From assembly GCA_903932565.1 (NCBI GenBank), contig CAIZGQ010000782.1, forward strand, positions 1-5,156: a DNA stretch of 5,156 nt, read 5' to 3'. Of the stretch, positions 1-5,156 are shown one piece after another. The stretch comes from an uncultured Hyphomicrobiales bacterium (GTDB lineage: Bacteria > Pseudomonadota > Alphaproteobacteria > Rhizobiales > Beijerinckiaceae). How positions within the stretch are numbered: position 1 is the stretch's first letter; every line of letters starts with the position of its first letter. The notes beneath the pieces are model-generated. The model worked only from the letters and a program-made list of their open reading frames with translations. It was not told where the DNA came from and made no database searches. Both the position numbers and the translations under genes were made by a program.

Positions 1-135
1 GGGCTGCTTTGCGAGATCGGCACGGGGCGGGAGATTCTGGAAGTTGAATTTCCCCATTTGCCGTTCGTCTGGCTCGATACAGAGGACAGCGACGGCGAAG
101 TGTTCTGGATCGCGGCTGACGTTTTGGCGCGGTAA
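1..135 (+). CDS. prmB: Ribosomal protein L3 glutamine methyltransferase PrmB, C-terminal end (5' truncated by the window edge)
   Basis: Frame 1 is open from the first base to a TAA at 133-135, giving 44 residues of a longer protein. The fragment reads LLCEIGTGREILEVEFPHLP and continues with FVWLD and GEVFW. This fits the end of the PrmB family: a beta strand with [LV]xCE[IV]G, a short helix, then a PF-x-WL[DE] segment and a final G-x-VF strand. The aromatic PFxWL step is what separates PrmB from its relative PrmC. PrmB transfers a methyl group from S-adenosylmethionine to a glutamine of ribosomal protein L3, releasing S-adenosylhomocysteine. The catalytic NPPY motif would lie upstream, outside the window, so the call rests on the C-terminal signature alone. 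No clear terminator follows the stop. The next gene, ahcY, starts 131 bp downstream on the same strand, after what looks like its own control region. Confidence 0.8.
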   Translation, partial: GLLCEIGTGREILEVEFPHLPFVWLDTEDSDGEVFWIAADVLAR

Positions 136-175
136 TCCCAAGGCCCTCGGGTCCCAGCCTCCGCAGCGTCAGGGC

Positions 176-197
176 GATATAAAGAGTTCTTTATATC
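176..197. promoter_or_regulatory. Putative SahR-type operator upstream of ahcY (perfect 22-bp inverted repeat)
   Basis: The arms GATATAAAGA (176-185) and TCTTTATATC (188-197) are exact reverse complements around a 2-bp GT centre. The repeat is AT-rich inside a GC-rich gap and stands 69 bp before the ahcY start. As I recall the family, SahR (an ArsR-type repressor that responds to S-adenosylhomocysteine in Proteobacteria) binds ATATAAAG-type palindromes of this kind upstream of ahcY and methionine-cycle genes. Repression would be lifted when SAH builds up. The left arm contains TATAAA (178-183), close to a -10 hexamer, so it may overlap a promoter, though no good -35 precedes it. The palindrome is seen directly. 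The regulator's identity is inference. Confidence 0.7.
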
Positions 198-201
198 CTT
201 A

Positions 202-230
202 TTGCCTCTGGAGGCGGACACTGCTATGGA
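202..230 (+). promoter_or_regulatory. Candidate sigma-70-type promoter for ahcY
   Basis: TTGCCT (202-207) and TATGGA (225-230) are 17 bp apart, and a TG dinucleotide at 222-223 gives an extended -10. Transcription would start near 237 and leave a leader of about 30 nt. The -10 matches the consensus at only three of six positions. In this model the inverted repeat lies upstream of the -35 rather than over it, so a promoter overlapping the repeat is an equally open alternative. Confidence 0.25.
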
Positions 231-266
231 AGCGGCCGGATTATCTCGTCCAGACGCAGGGCTCTC

Positions 267-1676
267 ATGACCACCAACACGCCAAACGATTACGTCGTCG
301 CCGACATCAAGCTCGCCGAGTGGGGCCGCAAGGAACTCAACATCGCCGAAACCGAAATGCCTGGCCTGATGGCAACACGGGCCGAGTTCGGCGCATCGCA
401 GCCGCTCAAGGGCGCGCGCATTGCCGGGTCCTTGCACATGACCATCCAGACCGGCGTGCTGATCGAGACGCTGAAGGCACTGGGTGCCGACGTGCGCTGG
501 GCTTCCTGCAACATTTACTCGACGCAGGACCATGCGGCCGCTGCGATTGCCGCCGCTGGCACGCCCGTGTTCGCGATCAAGGGCGAGAGCCTCGAAGATT
601 ATTGGGAATACACCCACAAGATCTTCGAATGGCACGATGGCGGCACGCCGAACCTCGTTCTGGATGACGGTGGCGATGCCACCATGCTCATCCATCTTGG
701 TATGCGCGCCGAGGCCGGCGATGTGGCGTTTCTGGAAAAAGCCGGGAACGAAGAAGAGGAAGTTCTCTTCGCCGCGATCAAGCGCCGCCTGAAGTCGCAT
801 CCTGGATTCTATTCCCGCAATGGCAAGGCCATCAAGGGCGTGTCGGAAGAAACCACCACGGGCGTGCATCGCCTCTATATCATGGAAAAGGAAGGCAAGC
901 TGCTCTGGCCTGCCATCAACGTGAACGATTCCGTCACCAAGTCGAAGTTCGACAACCTCTATGGTTGCCGCGAGTCGCTGGTCGATGGCATCCGTCGCGG
1001 CACCGACGTCATGATGTCGGGCAAGGTCGCGATGGTTGCGGGCTTCGGCGATGTGGGCAAGGGTTCTGCCGCCTCGCTGCGTCAGGCTGGTTGCCGCGTG
1101 CTGGTCTCGGAAGTTGATCCGATCTGCGCCCTGCAGGCCGCCATGGAAGGCTATGAAGTCACGACCATGGAAGATGCAGCGCCCCGCGCCGATATCTTCG
1201 TGACCGCGACCGGCAATGTTGACGTCATCACGATCGAGCATATGCGCGAGATGAAGGACCGGGCCATCGTCTGCAACATCGGCCATTTCGATTCCGAGAT
1301 TCAGGTCTCGGCACTTCGCAACTACAAGTGGTCGAATGTGAAGCCGCAGGTTGATGAAATCGAGTTCCCGTCCGGCCGCCGCATGATCCTTCTGTCAGAA
1401 GGTCGTTTGGTCAATCTTGGCAACGCAACCGGCCATCCGTCGTTCGTGATGTCGGCGTCCTTCACCAACCAGACGCTGGCGCAGATGGAGCTTTGGACAA
1501 AGCAGGGCCAGTACGACCTGAAGGTCTACACATTGCCCAAGCATCTCGATGAAAAGGTTGCGGCCCTTCATCTCGACAAGATCGGCGTGAAGCTCACCAA
1601 GCTCACCAAAGAGCAGGCGACTTATCTCGGCTTGCCGGAACAGGGTCCGTTCAAGCCGGAAGCCTATCGCTATTGA
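267..1676 (+). CDS. ahcY: S-adenosylhomocysteinase (adenosylhomocysteinase, NAD-dependent)
   Basis: This complete 469-residue protein is AhcY. It reversibly splits S-adenosyl-L-homocysteine into adenosine and L-homocysteine in the cytoplasm, using tightly bound NAD+, and so relieves inhibition of methyltransferases and feeds the methionine cycle. Conserved residues are visible throughout: H57 in SLHMTIQ, the LDDGGD segment at 132-137, SEETTTGVH at 193-201, K225/D229/N230/C234 in the TKSKFDNLYGC block, the Rossmann loop GFGDVGKG at 259-266, CNIGHFDSE, and NLGNATGHPSFVMS. The C-terminal KPEAYRY carries the Lys and Tyr that reach the neighbouring subunit's NAD site in this tetrameric family. The acidic insert around residues 150-190 is typical of the longer bacterial form. 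The ATG at 267 follows AGGG (258-261) by 5 nt, a modest ribosome binding site, and gives the usual N-terminus. A palindromic operator lies upstream and a terminator downstream, so the gene is probably transcribed alone. Confidence 0.98.
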   Translation: MTTNTPNDYVVADIKLAEWGRKELNIAETEMPGLMATRAEFGASQPLKGARIAGSLHMTIQTGVLIETLKALGADVRWASCNIYSTQDHAAAAIAAAGTPVFAIKGESLEDYWEYTHKIFEWHDGGTPNLVLDDGGDATMLIHLGMRAEAGDVAFLEKAGNEEEEVLFAAIKRRLKSHPGFYSRNGKAIKGVSEETTTGVHRLYIMEKEGKLLWPAINVNDSVTKSKFDNLYGCRESLVDGIRRGTDVMMSGKVAMVAGFGDVGKGSAASLRQAGCRVLVSEVDPICALQAAMEGYEVTTMEDAAPRADIFVTATGNVDVITIEHMREMKDRAIVCNIGHFDSEIQVSALRNYKWSNVKPQVDEIEFPSGRRMILLSEGRLVNLGNATGHPSFVMSASFTNQTLAQMELWTKQGQYDLKVYTLPKHLDEKVAALHLDKIGVKLTKLTKEQATYLGLPEQGPFKPEAYRY

Positions 1677-1688
1677 TTTGAATGCTCA

Positions 1689-1717
1689 GCGCCTGTCGCT
1701 CTTTGAGTGGCAGGCGC
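1689..1717 (+). other. Hairpin just after ahcY, ahead of the terminator
   Basis: GCGCCTG (1689-1695) pairs with CAGGCGC (1711-1717). With two G-U wobbles the stem continues inward to 13 pairs around a TTT loop (1702-1704). No T-run follows, so it is not an intrinsic terminator on its own. It starts 12 nt after the ahcY stop and sits 5 nt before the terminator stem. It could protect the mRNA 3' end from exonucleases or assist termination. The structure is seen in the sequence; the role is inference. Confidence 0.55.
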
Positions 1718-1722
1718 ACATT

Positions 1723-1763
1723 AAAAGCCCGCATCTTTCCAAATGGAAGACGCGGGCTTTTTT
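1723..1763. terminator. Bidirectional rho-independent terminator between convergent ahcY and ribB
   Basis: AAAAGCCCGC (1723-1732) is exactly complementary to GCGGGCTTTT (1752-1761). Inside, after one mismatch, TCTTTCC (1734-1740) pairs with GGAAGA (1745-1750) around an AAAT loop with one bulged T. On the + strand the stem runs into six Ts (1758-1763), an efficient terminator for ahcY 47 nt after its stop. On the - strand the same stem ends in four Ts (1726-1723) and lies 15 nt beyond the ribB stop, so it can serve both genes. Confidence 0.9.
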
Positions 1764-1778
1764 GTTGCACGAAATGGT

Positions 1779-2981
1779 TCAGGCCGGGTCGACAGGAATG
1801 GGATGCTGTCCACTGACATGCAGGCCATATCCTTCGAGGCCGACAATGGCGCGCTTGGTGTTGGTGAGCAGGATCATATTGCTCACGCCAAGATCCTGCA
1901 AAATCTGCGCACCAATCCCGTGCTGGCGCAAATCCGCGACGCGCTCGTTTTTCGGCGGCTCGATCAAGCGGTCATTGACCGTGCGGCTGAGAATATCGGG
2001 GAGCAATTCGCGGATCAGCACGATCACACCGGAGCCTTTTTCCGCAATCAGGCGCATGGAGGCCTGTAACTCGCCACTGCGCGCGCCGGAATCGCCGCCA
2101 AAGCGTGCGCCGGGTGTGATGTCGCCGAGCGAATCCGTCAGAATGTTGAACTGCTGCACCCGCACGAGGGTCGGTTCAGCCTTTGAAATGTCCCCGCGCA
2201 CCAGTGCCAAATGCTCAACGGCACCAATGTTGGCGCGGTAAATGTGCAGCGTCCAATCGCCGCCAAAGCGGCTGACCATTTTTGTCTCAGCCGTGCGGCT
2301 GATCAGCTTTTCGTTGCGGCGGCGATAGGAAATCAGGTCTTCGATGGTCGCGATCTTCAGGCCATGGGTCTGTGCAAAGGTCACCAGATCCGGCATGCGC
2401 GCCATGGTGCCATCGTCATTCATGATCTCGCAGATGACGCCCGAGGGATGCAGTCCCGCCAGACGGGCAACATCGACGGCTGCCTCCGTATGGCCAGCGC
2501 GCACGAGCACGCCACCCTCCTGCGCTTCCAGCGGGAACACATGGCCGGGCGTGACGATATCGCGGCGACCCATCTTCGGATCAATAGCCACCTGAATCGT
2601 GCGGGCCCGGTCGGCGGCGGAGATGCCTGTGGTGACGCCCTCCGCCGCTTCAATCGAAACCGTGAAAGCGGTCTGATGAGGTGCACGGTTTTTCTGCGCC
2701 ATCATGGGCAGACCGAGCTCCTCGATCCGCTCGCGCGTCATCGACAGGCAGATCAATCCACGTCCGTGCTTTGCCATGAAGTTGATCGCGTCTGCGTCAG
2801 CCGTCTGTGCCGGAATAACAAGATCGCCTTCATTTTCGCGGCCCTCATCATCGACAAGGATAAACATGCGGCCCTGGCGGGCATCTTCGATAACTTCTTC
2901 GATGGAGGACAGCCAGGGTTGATGCAATGCGCCCTGGTTTGATGACGGGGGGGTTGAGGACGAATGCCCGGATGACGACAT
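1779..2981 (-). CDS. ribB: 3,4-dihydroxy-2-butanone 4-phosphate synthase with degenerate GTP cyclohydrolase II-like domain (RibBX type)
   Basis: The N-terminal domain (about 24-225) converts ribulose 5-phosphate to 3,4-dihydroxy-2-butanone 4-phosphate plus formate, the four-carbon branch of riboflavin synthesis. It holds the acidic loop DDEGRENEGDLV (44-55), TPGHVFPL (144-151), RAGHTEAAVD (161-170), and the block running from LHPSGVICE to DGTMAR (177-195). The second domain (about 235-400) resembles RibA: LVRVQQFN, GIGAQIL (355-361), LGVSNMILLTN (364-374) and a closing YGLHVSGQ. It lacks the three zinc cysteines of RibA (the CDCG region); residues 272-300 contain no cysteine. It should therefore not act as a GTP cyclohydrolase II. 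This matches the RibBX variant known in Proteobacteria. The ATG at 2981 gives 400 residues and follows AAGG by 8 nt. The frame stays open upstream to 3338, but that stretch runs into the next gene and has no family similarity. A separate ribA is expected elsewhere. Confidence 0.93.
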   Translation of the reverse strand: MSSSGHSSSTPPSSNQGALHQPWLSSIEEVIEDARQGRMFILVDDEGRENEGDLVIPAQTADADAINFMAKHGRGLICLSMTRERIEELGLPMMAQKNRAPHQTAFTVSIEAAEGVTTGISAADRARTIQVAIDPKMGRRDIVTPGHVFPLEAQEGGVLVRAGHTEAAVDVARLAGLHPSGVICEIMNDDGTMARMPDLVTFAQTHGLKIATIEDLISYRRRNEKLISRTAETKMVSRFGGDWTLHIYRANIGAVEHLALVRGDISKAEPTLVRVQQFNILTDSLGDITPGARFGGDSGARSGELQASMRLIAEKGSGVIVLIRELLPDILSRTVNDRLIEPPKNERVADLRQHGIGAQILQDLGVSNMILLTNTKRAIVGLEGYGLHVSGQHPIPVDPA

Positions 2982-3178
2982 GAACGCGGCCTTTTTAGAC
3001 TTGCAAATGGGGTGTCGGTCCGGTCGCAGGGCCGGTGGCCGCGGGCGAAACCGAGCAAAAGATGAGTAGGTGTCGCCATCTATACGACGAATATGCAGCT
3101 TTGGGTTATCCGTTTGCGCGCCTTGGGCGCGACCGCGAGCAATATGACTCGGGTCAAAGTCTCGCAGCCATGACGGGC
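2982..3178 (-). other. 197-bp spacer upstream of ribB; no riboswitch or clear promoter seen
   Basis: Read on the - strand, this gap shows none of the conserved FMN riboswitch (RFN) blocks often found before ribB. TTGACC and several TATA-like hexamers occur, but none are paired at proper spacing. A small perfect hairpin, CGCGCC/GGCGCG with a 3-nt loop, lies at 3117-3131. It has no T-run, so it is not a convincing terminator for the upstream gene. Read-through from the upstream gene into ribB is possible. Confidence 0.5.
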
Positions 3179-4153
3179 TTACTGAGCGGCTGCTGATGGC
3201 GCGGGCGCCAAAGCGGGATTGCGGACAACACGTCGCGGCGTGCCCGGTTTCTGCGCCATATGTTTTGGATGAGGGTCCGTTTGGTCCAGCTGGGCGGTGA
3301 GCGCCGCGAGCCGCGCCTGGGTCAAATGCAACGCGCAAAAGCCATTGGCATCCTCGCTGTCATAATCGGCGCAAGCCTCCTGCCGCTTTGAGGAAAAGCC
3401 TGCCTGCTCGGCCGCAAACGCCTTGATGCGATCCCTGTCGTGGATTCGCGAGAGCAGGGTGCGAAAGGCCGTGCGTGCGTCCGCCTCCGTCCGGGCCCGT
3501 GTCTTGTCCATCAGGTTCGAAGCGGCGGCACTCACGGCGCGTCCCGGCGGCCCCCAAAGTCCAGCGGGCGTGACACGGCAGTCGCCGTCGGGAATATCGC
3601 AGGTCCCGGCTGACGTTGGGGCGGACGCCAAGATCGCACCGTCGAGCAGAGAAAAGCGAAACGGACAGGCTTTGAACCCGACTTCATATTGATGGAGACC
3701 GTCCACCTTCCCCAAATGGCGCGCGCTGATGGGCTCTCCCGTGACCTCAACGCGGCAGGCCTCACCGGGCCGGGCGATCGAATCGCCGGGGAGAACAAGC
3801 TTCGAGACCCGCAAATCGTCTCGTGCAGCGCGGTCGTCGTCACCCGCCGCACTAGCCTTCCCTTTGCCACGCGCCGCGCCACCTGCCTTCGCTGGCAGCT
3901 CAAGGGCAATCAAGCCGTGGCGGCCGTTGAACTGCAGCTCGCGTCCGACGACAGCTGCGGGCCCGGGCGCCTGCTGATGAAAAGCCGCTTTGGGTTTTGA
4001 CAGGGCCGGTGCGCCAGGCCCGGGTGCCGCAAATGTGCCAATGGTTGACCCCGACAGGGTCGCGCCCGACAGGTTCATTTGCGCGTGGGCGAGCTCGAGC
4101 GGCAAGGCACTCAGCCCCAACATCAAGCTTAGACGTGGCAGGTCCCAGCCCAT
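3179..4153 (-). CDS. Putative secreted (periplasmic) cysteine-containing protein of unknown function
   Basis: I do not recognise this 324-residue protein with confidence. Residues 1-24 look like a Sec signal peptide: a polar start with one Arg, a Leu-rich core (8-21), and an AHA-Q cleavage site. The mature part opens with a Ser/Thr/Gly/Ala/Pro-rich stretch (about 26-110). A possible folded region follows, with six cysteines (133, 163, 185, 192, 261, 273), an even number compatible with disulfides. Residues 192-203 read CRVTPAGLWGPP. The tail is Pro/Ala-rich with basic residues (302-324). The segment at about 245-290, with AAEQAGF, QEAC, GFCALHLTQARLAAL, resembles the C-terminal half of LprI-like (DUF1311) lysozyme-inhibitor domains; this is pattern memory only. 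The ATG at 4153 follows AAAGGGG closely and starts the signal peptide. The frame is open back to 4435, but that part is antisense to the dnaK promoter. TGTAAT on the - strand (4183-4178) is a weak -10 candidate. Confidence 0.75.
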   Translation of the reverse strand: MGWDLPRLSLMLGLSALPLELAHAQMNLSGATLSGSTIGTFAAPGPGAPALSKPKAAFHQQAPGPAAVVGRELQFNGRHGLIALELPAKAGGAARGKGKASAAGDDDRAARDDLRVSKLVLPGDSIARPGEACRVEVTGEPISARHLGKVDGLHQYEVGFKACPFRFSLLDGAILASAPTSAGTCDIPDGDCRVTPAGLWGPPGRAVSAAASNLMDKTRARTEADARTAFRTLLSRIHDRDRIKAFAAEQAGFSSKRQEACADYDSEDANGFCALHLTQARLAALTAQLDQTDPHPKHMAQKPGTPRRVVRNPALAPAPSAAAQ

Positions 4154-4237
4154 GCGACCCCTTTCATGGCCACTACGATTACACAGCAGCGCCGCCCGGA
4201 AAAGCGGATGCGCGGCAGCAGATCTGATTTTCTCCAG

Positions 4238-4266
4238 CTTGCGCCTGAAAAAGGCCGACTCTATAT
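4238..4266 (+). promoter_or_regulatory. Putative RpoH (sigma-32) heat-shock promoter of dnaK
   Basis: CTTG at 4238-4241 is followed after 18 bp by TCTATAT at 4260-4266. The alphaproteobacterial heat-shock consensus known for groE and dnaK operons is CTTG, 17-18 bp, then CYTATNT. Six of the seven -10 bases and the whole -35 core match. The same element read as sigma-70 is TTGCGC, 17 bp, TATATC, so weak vegetative use is also possible. Transcription would start near 4273, giving a leader of about 155 nt before dnaK. Two further CTTG tetramers (4277, 4291) lack a good -10. Confidence 0.6.
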
Positions 4267-4291
4267 CGGTCGCACTCTTGCGCCCCGCCCC

Positions 4292-4428
4292 TTGAGACAC
4301 AATCTCAGCGGCATCGGGGATCGGACAAAGCACGCGGCTTTTTGGACCTCCAGAAATTGCACCTTTGTCCCCAAATGTCGGCTCGCTTCGGGATCCGGCG
4401 GTCTCGCGAAAGATAAGGATTGTCTCAA
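4292..4428 (+). promoter_or_regulatory. Structured dnaK leader with a segment complementary to the ribosome binding region
   Basis: TTGAGAC (4292-4298) is complementary to GTCTCAA (4422-4428), the seven bases just before the ATG. After a 2-nt bulge, AATC (4301-4304) pairs with GATT (4418-4421), which includes the last bases of the AAGGA Shine-Dalgarno (4415-4419). Nested inside are a perfect 8-bp pairing, GGACAAAG (4323-4330) with CTTTGTCC (4363-4370), and a short TTCG/CGAA stem (4387-4390 with 4407-4410). A competing local stem, TGAGA/TCTCA (4293-4297 with 4303-4307), could free the start region. The complementarity is visible in the sequence. A regulatory role, such as temperature-dependent access, is only inference. 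Confidence 0.35.
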
Positions 4429-5156
4429 ATGGCAAAAGTCATCGGTATCGACCTTGGAACCACGAACTCCTGCGTTGCAGTGATGGAAGGGTCCACGCCA
4501 AAGGTCATCGAAAATTCAGAAGGCGCCCGCACCACCCCGTCCATTGTCGCGTTTTCAGACGATGGTGAACGTCTCGTTGGCCAGCCCGCCAAGCGCCAGG
4601 CCGTCACCAATCCCGAGCGCACGTTTTTCGCGATCAAGCGCCTCATCGGCCGCCCGTTTGACGATCCGATCACGCAGAAGGATCGCAACCTCGTCCCTTA
4701 CAAGATTGCCAAGGGTGGCAATGGCGACGCGTGGGTTGAGGCCGACGGCAAGACCTATTCGCCCTCGCAGATTTCAGCGTTCACGCTGCAGAAGATGAAA
4801 GAAACGGCTGAGGCTTATCTGGGCCAAGCCGTGACGCAGGCTGTCATCACCGTTCCTGCTTATTTCAATGACGCGCAGCGTCAGGCCACCAAGGATGCCG
4901 GCAAGATTGCTGGTCTTGAAGTGCTCCGCATTATCAACGAGCCGACAGCAGCCGCGCTGGCTTACGGCCTCGATAAAAAGGGCTCCGGCACGATCGCTGT
5001 CTACGATCTGGGCGGCGGCACCTTCGACGTGTCCATCCTCGAGATCGGCGATGGCGTGTTTGAAGTGAAGTCCACCAACGGTGACACGTTCCTCGGCGGT
5101 GAAGATTTCGACATGCGTCTGGTCGAATATTTCGCAGCGGAGTTCAAGAAAGAGCA
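4429..5156 (+). CDS. dnaK: Molecular chaperone DnaK (Hsp70), N-terminal part (3' truncated by the window edge)
   Basis: The frame runs from ATG 4429 to the window edge: 242 complete codons of a protein usually about 630-640 residues long. DnaK is the cytoplasmic ATP-dependent chaperone. It binds exposed hydrophobic segments of client proteins and cycles with DnaJ and GrpE. Only the actin-like nucleotide-binding domain is present. It carries phosphate-1 loop IGIDLGTTNSCV (5-16), K70 (the catalytic lysine position of E. coli DnaK), VITVPAYFNDAQRQAT (139-154) with P143 and R151 of the allosteric relay, INEPTAAALAYG (169-180) including E171, and the phosphate-2 loop VYDLGGGTFDVSI (191-203). FLGGEDFD (221-228) begins the next lobe. 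Numbering agrees with E. coli DnaK through E171 without gaps. AAGGA (4415-4419) lies 9 nt before the ATG. The gene diverges from the secreted-protein gene, has a heat-shock-type promoter upstream, and in this class is commonly followed by dnaJ, which would lie beyond the window. Confidence 0.98.
   Translation, partial: MAKVIGIDLGTTNSCVAVMEGSTPKVIENSEGARTTPSIVAFSDDGERLVGQPAKRQAVTNPERTFFAIKRLIGRPFDDPITQKDRNLVPYKIAKGGNGDAWVEADGKTYSPSQISAFTLQKMKETAEAYLGQAVTQAVITVPAYFNDAQRQATKDAGKIAGLEVLRIINEPTAAALAYGLDKKGSGTIAVYDLGGGTFDVSILEIGDGVFEVKSTNGDTFLGGEDFDMRLVEYFAAEFKKE

Noticed and set aside
204..215. Short inverted repeat GCCTC-TG-GAGGC in the ahcY leader
   Set aside because: The arms are five bases with a 2-nt loop, too small for a stable hairpin and likely by chance in GC-rich DNA.
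136..266. SAM-II or SAH riboswitch in the ahcY leader
   Set aside because: The gap shows no recognisable pseudoknot or conserved core of these classes. Its main feature is a DNA palindrome that fits a protein operator better.
44..667. 207-codon open frame on the + strand across the prmB end and ahcY start
   Set aside because: It overlaps the real prmB and ahcY frames out of phase. The translation is Arg-rich with no domain features, as expected of a shadow frame in GC-rich DNA.
1678..2241. 187-codon open frame on the + strand starting right after ahcY
   Set aside because: It runs through the terminator hairpin and then lies antisense to ribB. The composition is Arg/Ser/Pro-rich and no ribosome binding site supports it.
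2211..2942. 243-codon open frame on the + strand
   Set aside because: It lies wholly antisense to ribB, whose conserved motifs prove the other strand. No recognisable motif is seen in the shadow.
3117..3131. CGCGCC/GGCGCG hairpin as terminator of the secreted-protein gene
   Set aside because: Six pairs with a 3-nt loop, but no T-run on the - strand, so it does not qualify as an intrinsic terminator.
2982..3338. N-terminal extension of ribB to a start at 3338 (519 residues)
   Set aside because: The extra 119 residues would overlap the end of the upstream gene and are Arg/Pro-rich with no similarity to RibB. The ATG at 2981 has a suitable Shine-Dalgarno and the expected length.
4265..4290. 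Possible CIRCE/HrcA operator before dnaK
   Set aside because: Only one half-like element, GCACTC (4272-4277), is present. The matching GAGTGC arm at the proper distance is missing.
4154..4435. N-terminal extension of the secreted protein to 4435 (418 residues)
   Set aside because: It would bury the signal peptide, run antisense through the dnaK promoter and leader, and start inside dnaK. The ATG at 4153 has a good ribosome binding site and begins the signal peptide.

Overview
The window looks like ordinary chromosomal DNA of an alphaproteobacterium, probably of the Hyphomicrobiales (Rhizobiales) type. The reasons are a GC-rich composition, an S-adenosylhomocysteinase of the long bacterial form, a RibB with a degenerate RibA-like tail, a DnaK start typical of the class, an alphaproteobacterial-style heat-shock promoter, and a SahR-like operator in front of ahcY. 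The genus cannot be fixed from this sequence. There is no sign of a mobile element, CRISPR array, tRNA, rRNA or phage gene.

Layout, left to right. (1) 1-135, + strand: the last 44 codons of prmB, the ribosomal protein L3 glutamine methyltransferase. (2) 136-266: a regulatory gap holding a perfect 22-bp inverted repeat (176-197) that fits a SahR-type operator. (3) 267-1676, + strand: complete ahcY. (4) 1677-1778: two hairpins in tandem. The second is a strong bidirectional terminator lying between the convergent ahcY and ribB. (5) 1779-2981, - strand: a 400-residue RibB with a C-terminal RibA-like domain that has lost its zinc cysteines (the RibBX form). (6) 2982-3178: a 197-bp spacer with no recognisable FMN riboswitch. 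(7) 3179-4153, - strand: a 324-residue secreted protein with six cysteines and no firm family, faintly LprI-like near its C-terminus. (8) 4154-4428: a divergent intergenic region holding a heat-shock-type promoter and a dnaK leader of about 155 nt with self-complementary segments that reach the ribosome binding site. (9) 4429-5156, + strand: the first 242 codons of dnaK, cut by the window edge.

Functionally these are mostly unlinked housekeeping genes. The one link is that PrmB, like all SAM-dependent methyltransferases, releases S-adenosylhomocysteine (SAH), which AhcY removes. The putative SahR operator would tune ahcY to SAH level. RibB supplies the four-carbon riboflavin precursor, and DnaK handles protein folding and stress. 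I see no undescribed multi-gene system. The points most worth following up are the operator, the dnaK leader RNA, the degenerate RibA domain, and the uncharacterised secreted protein next to dnaK.
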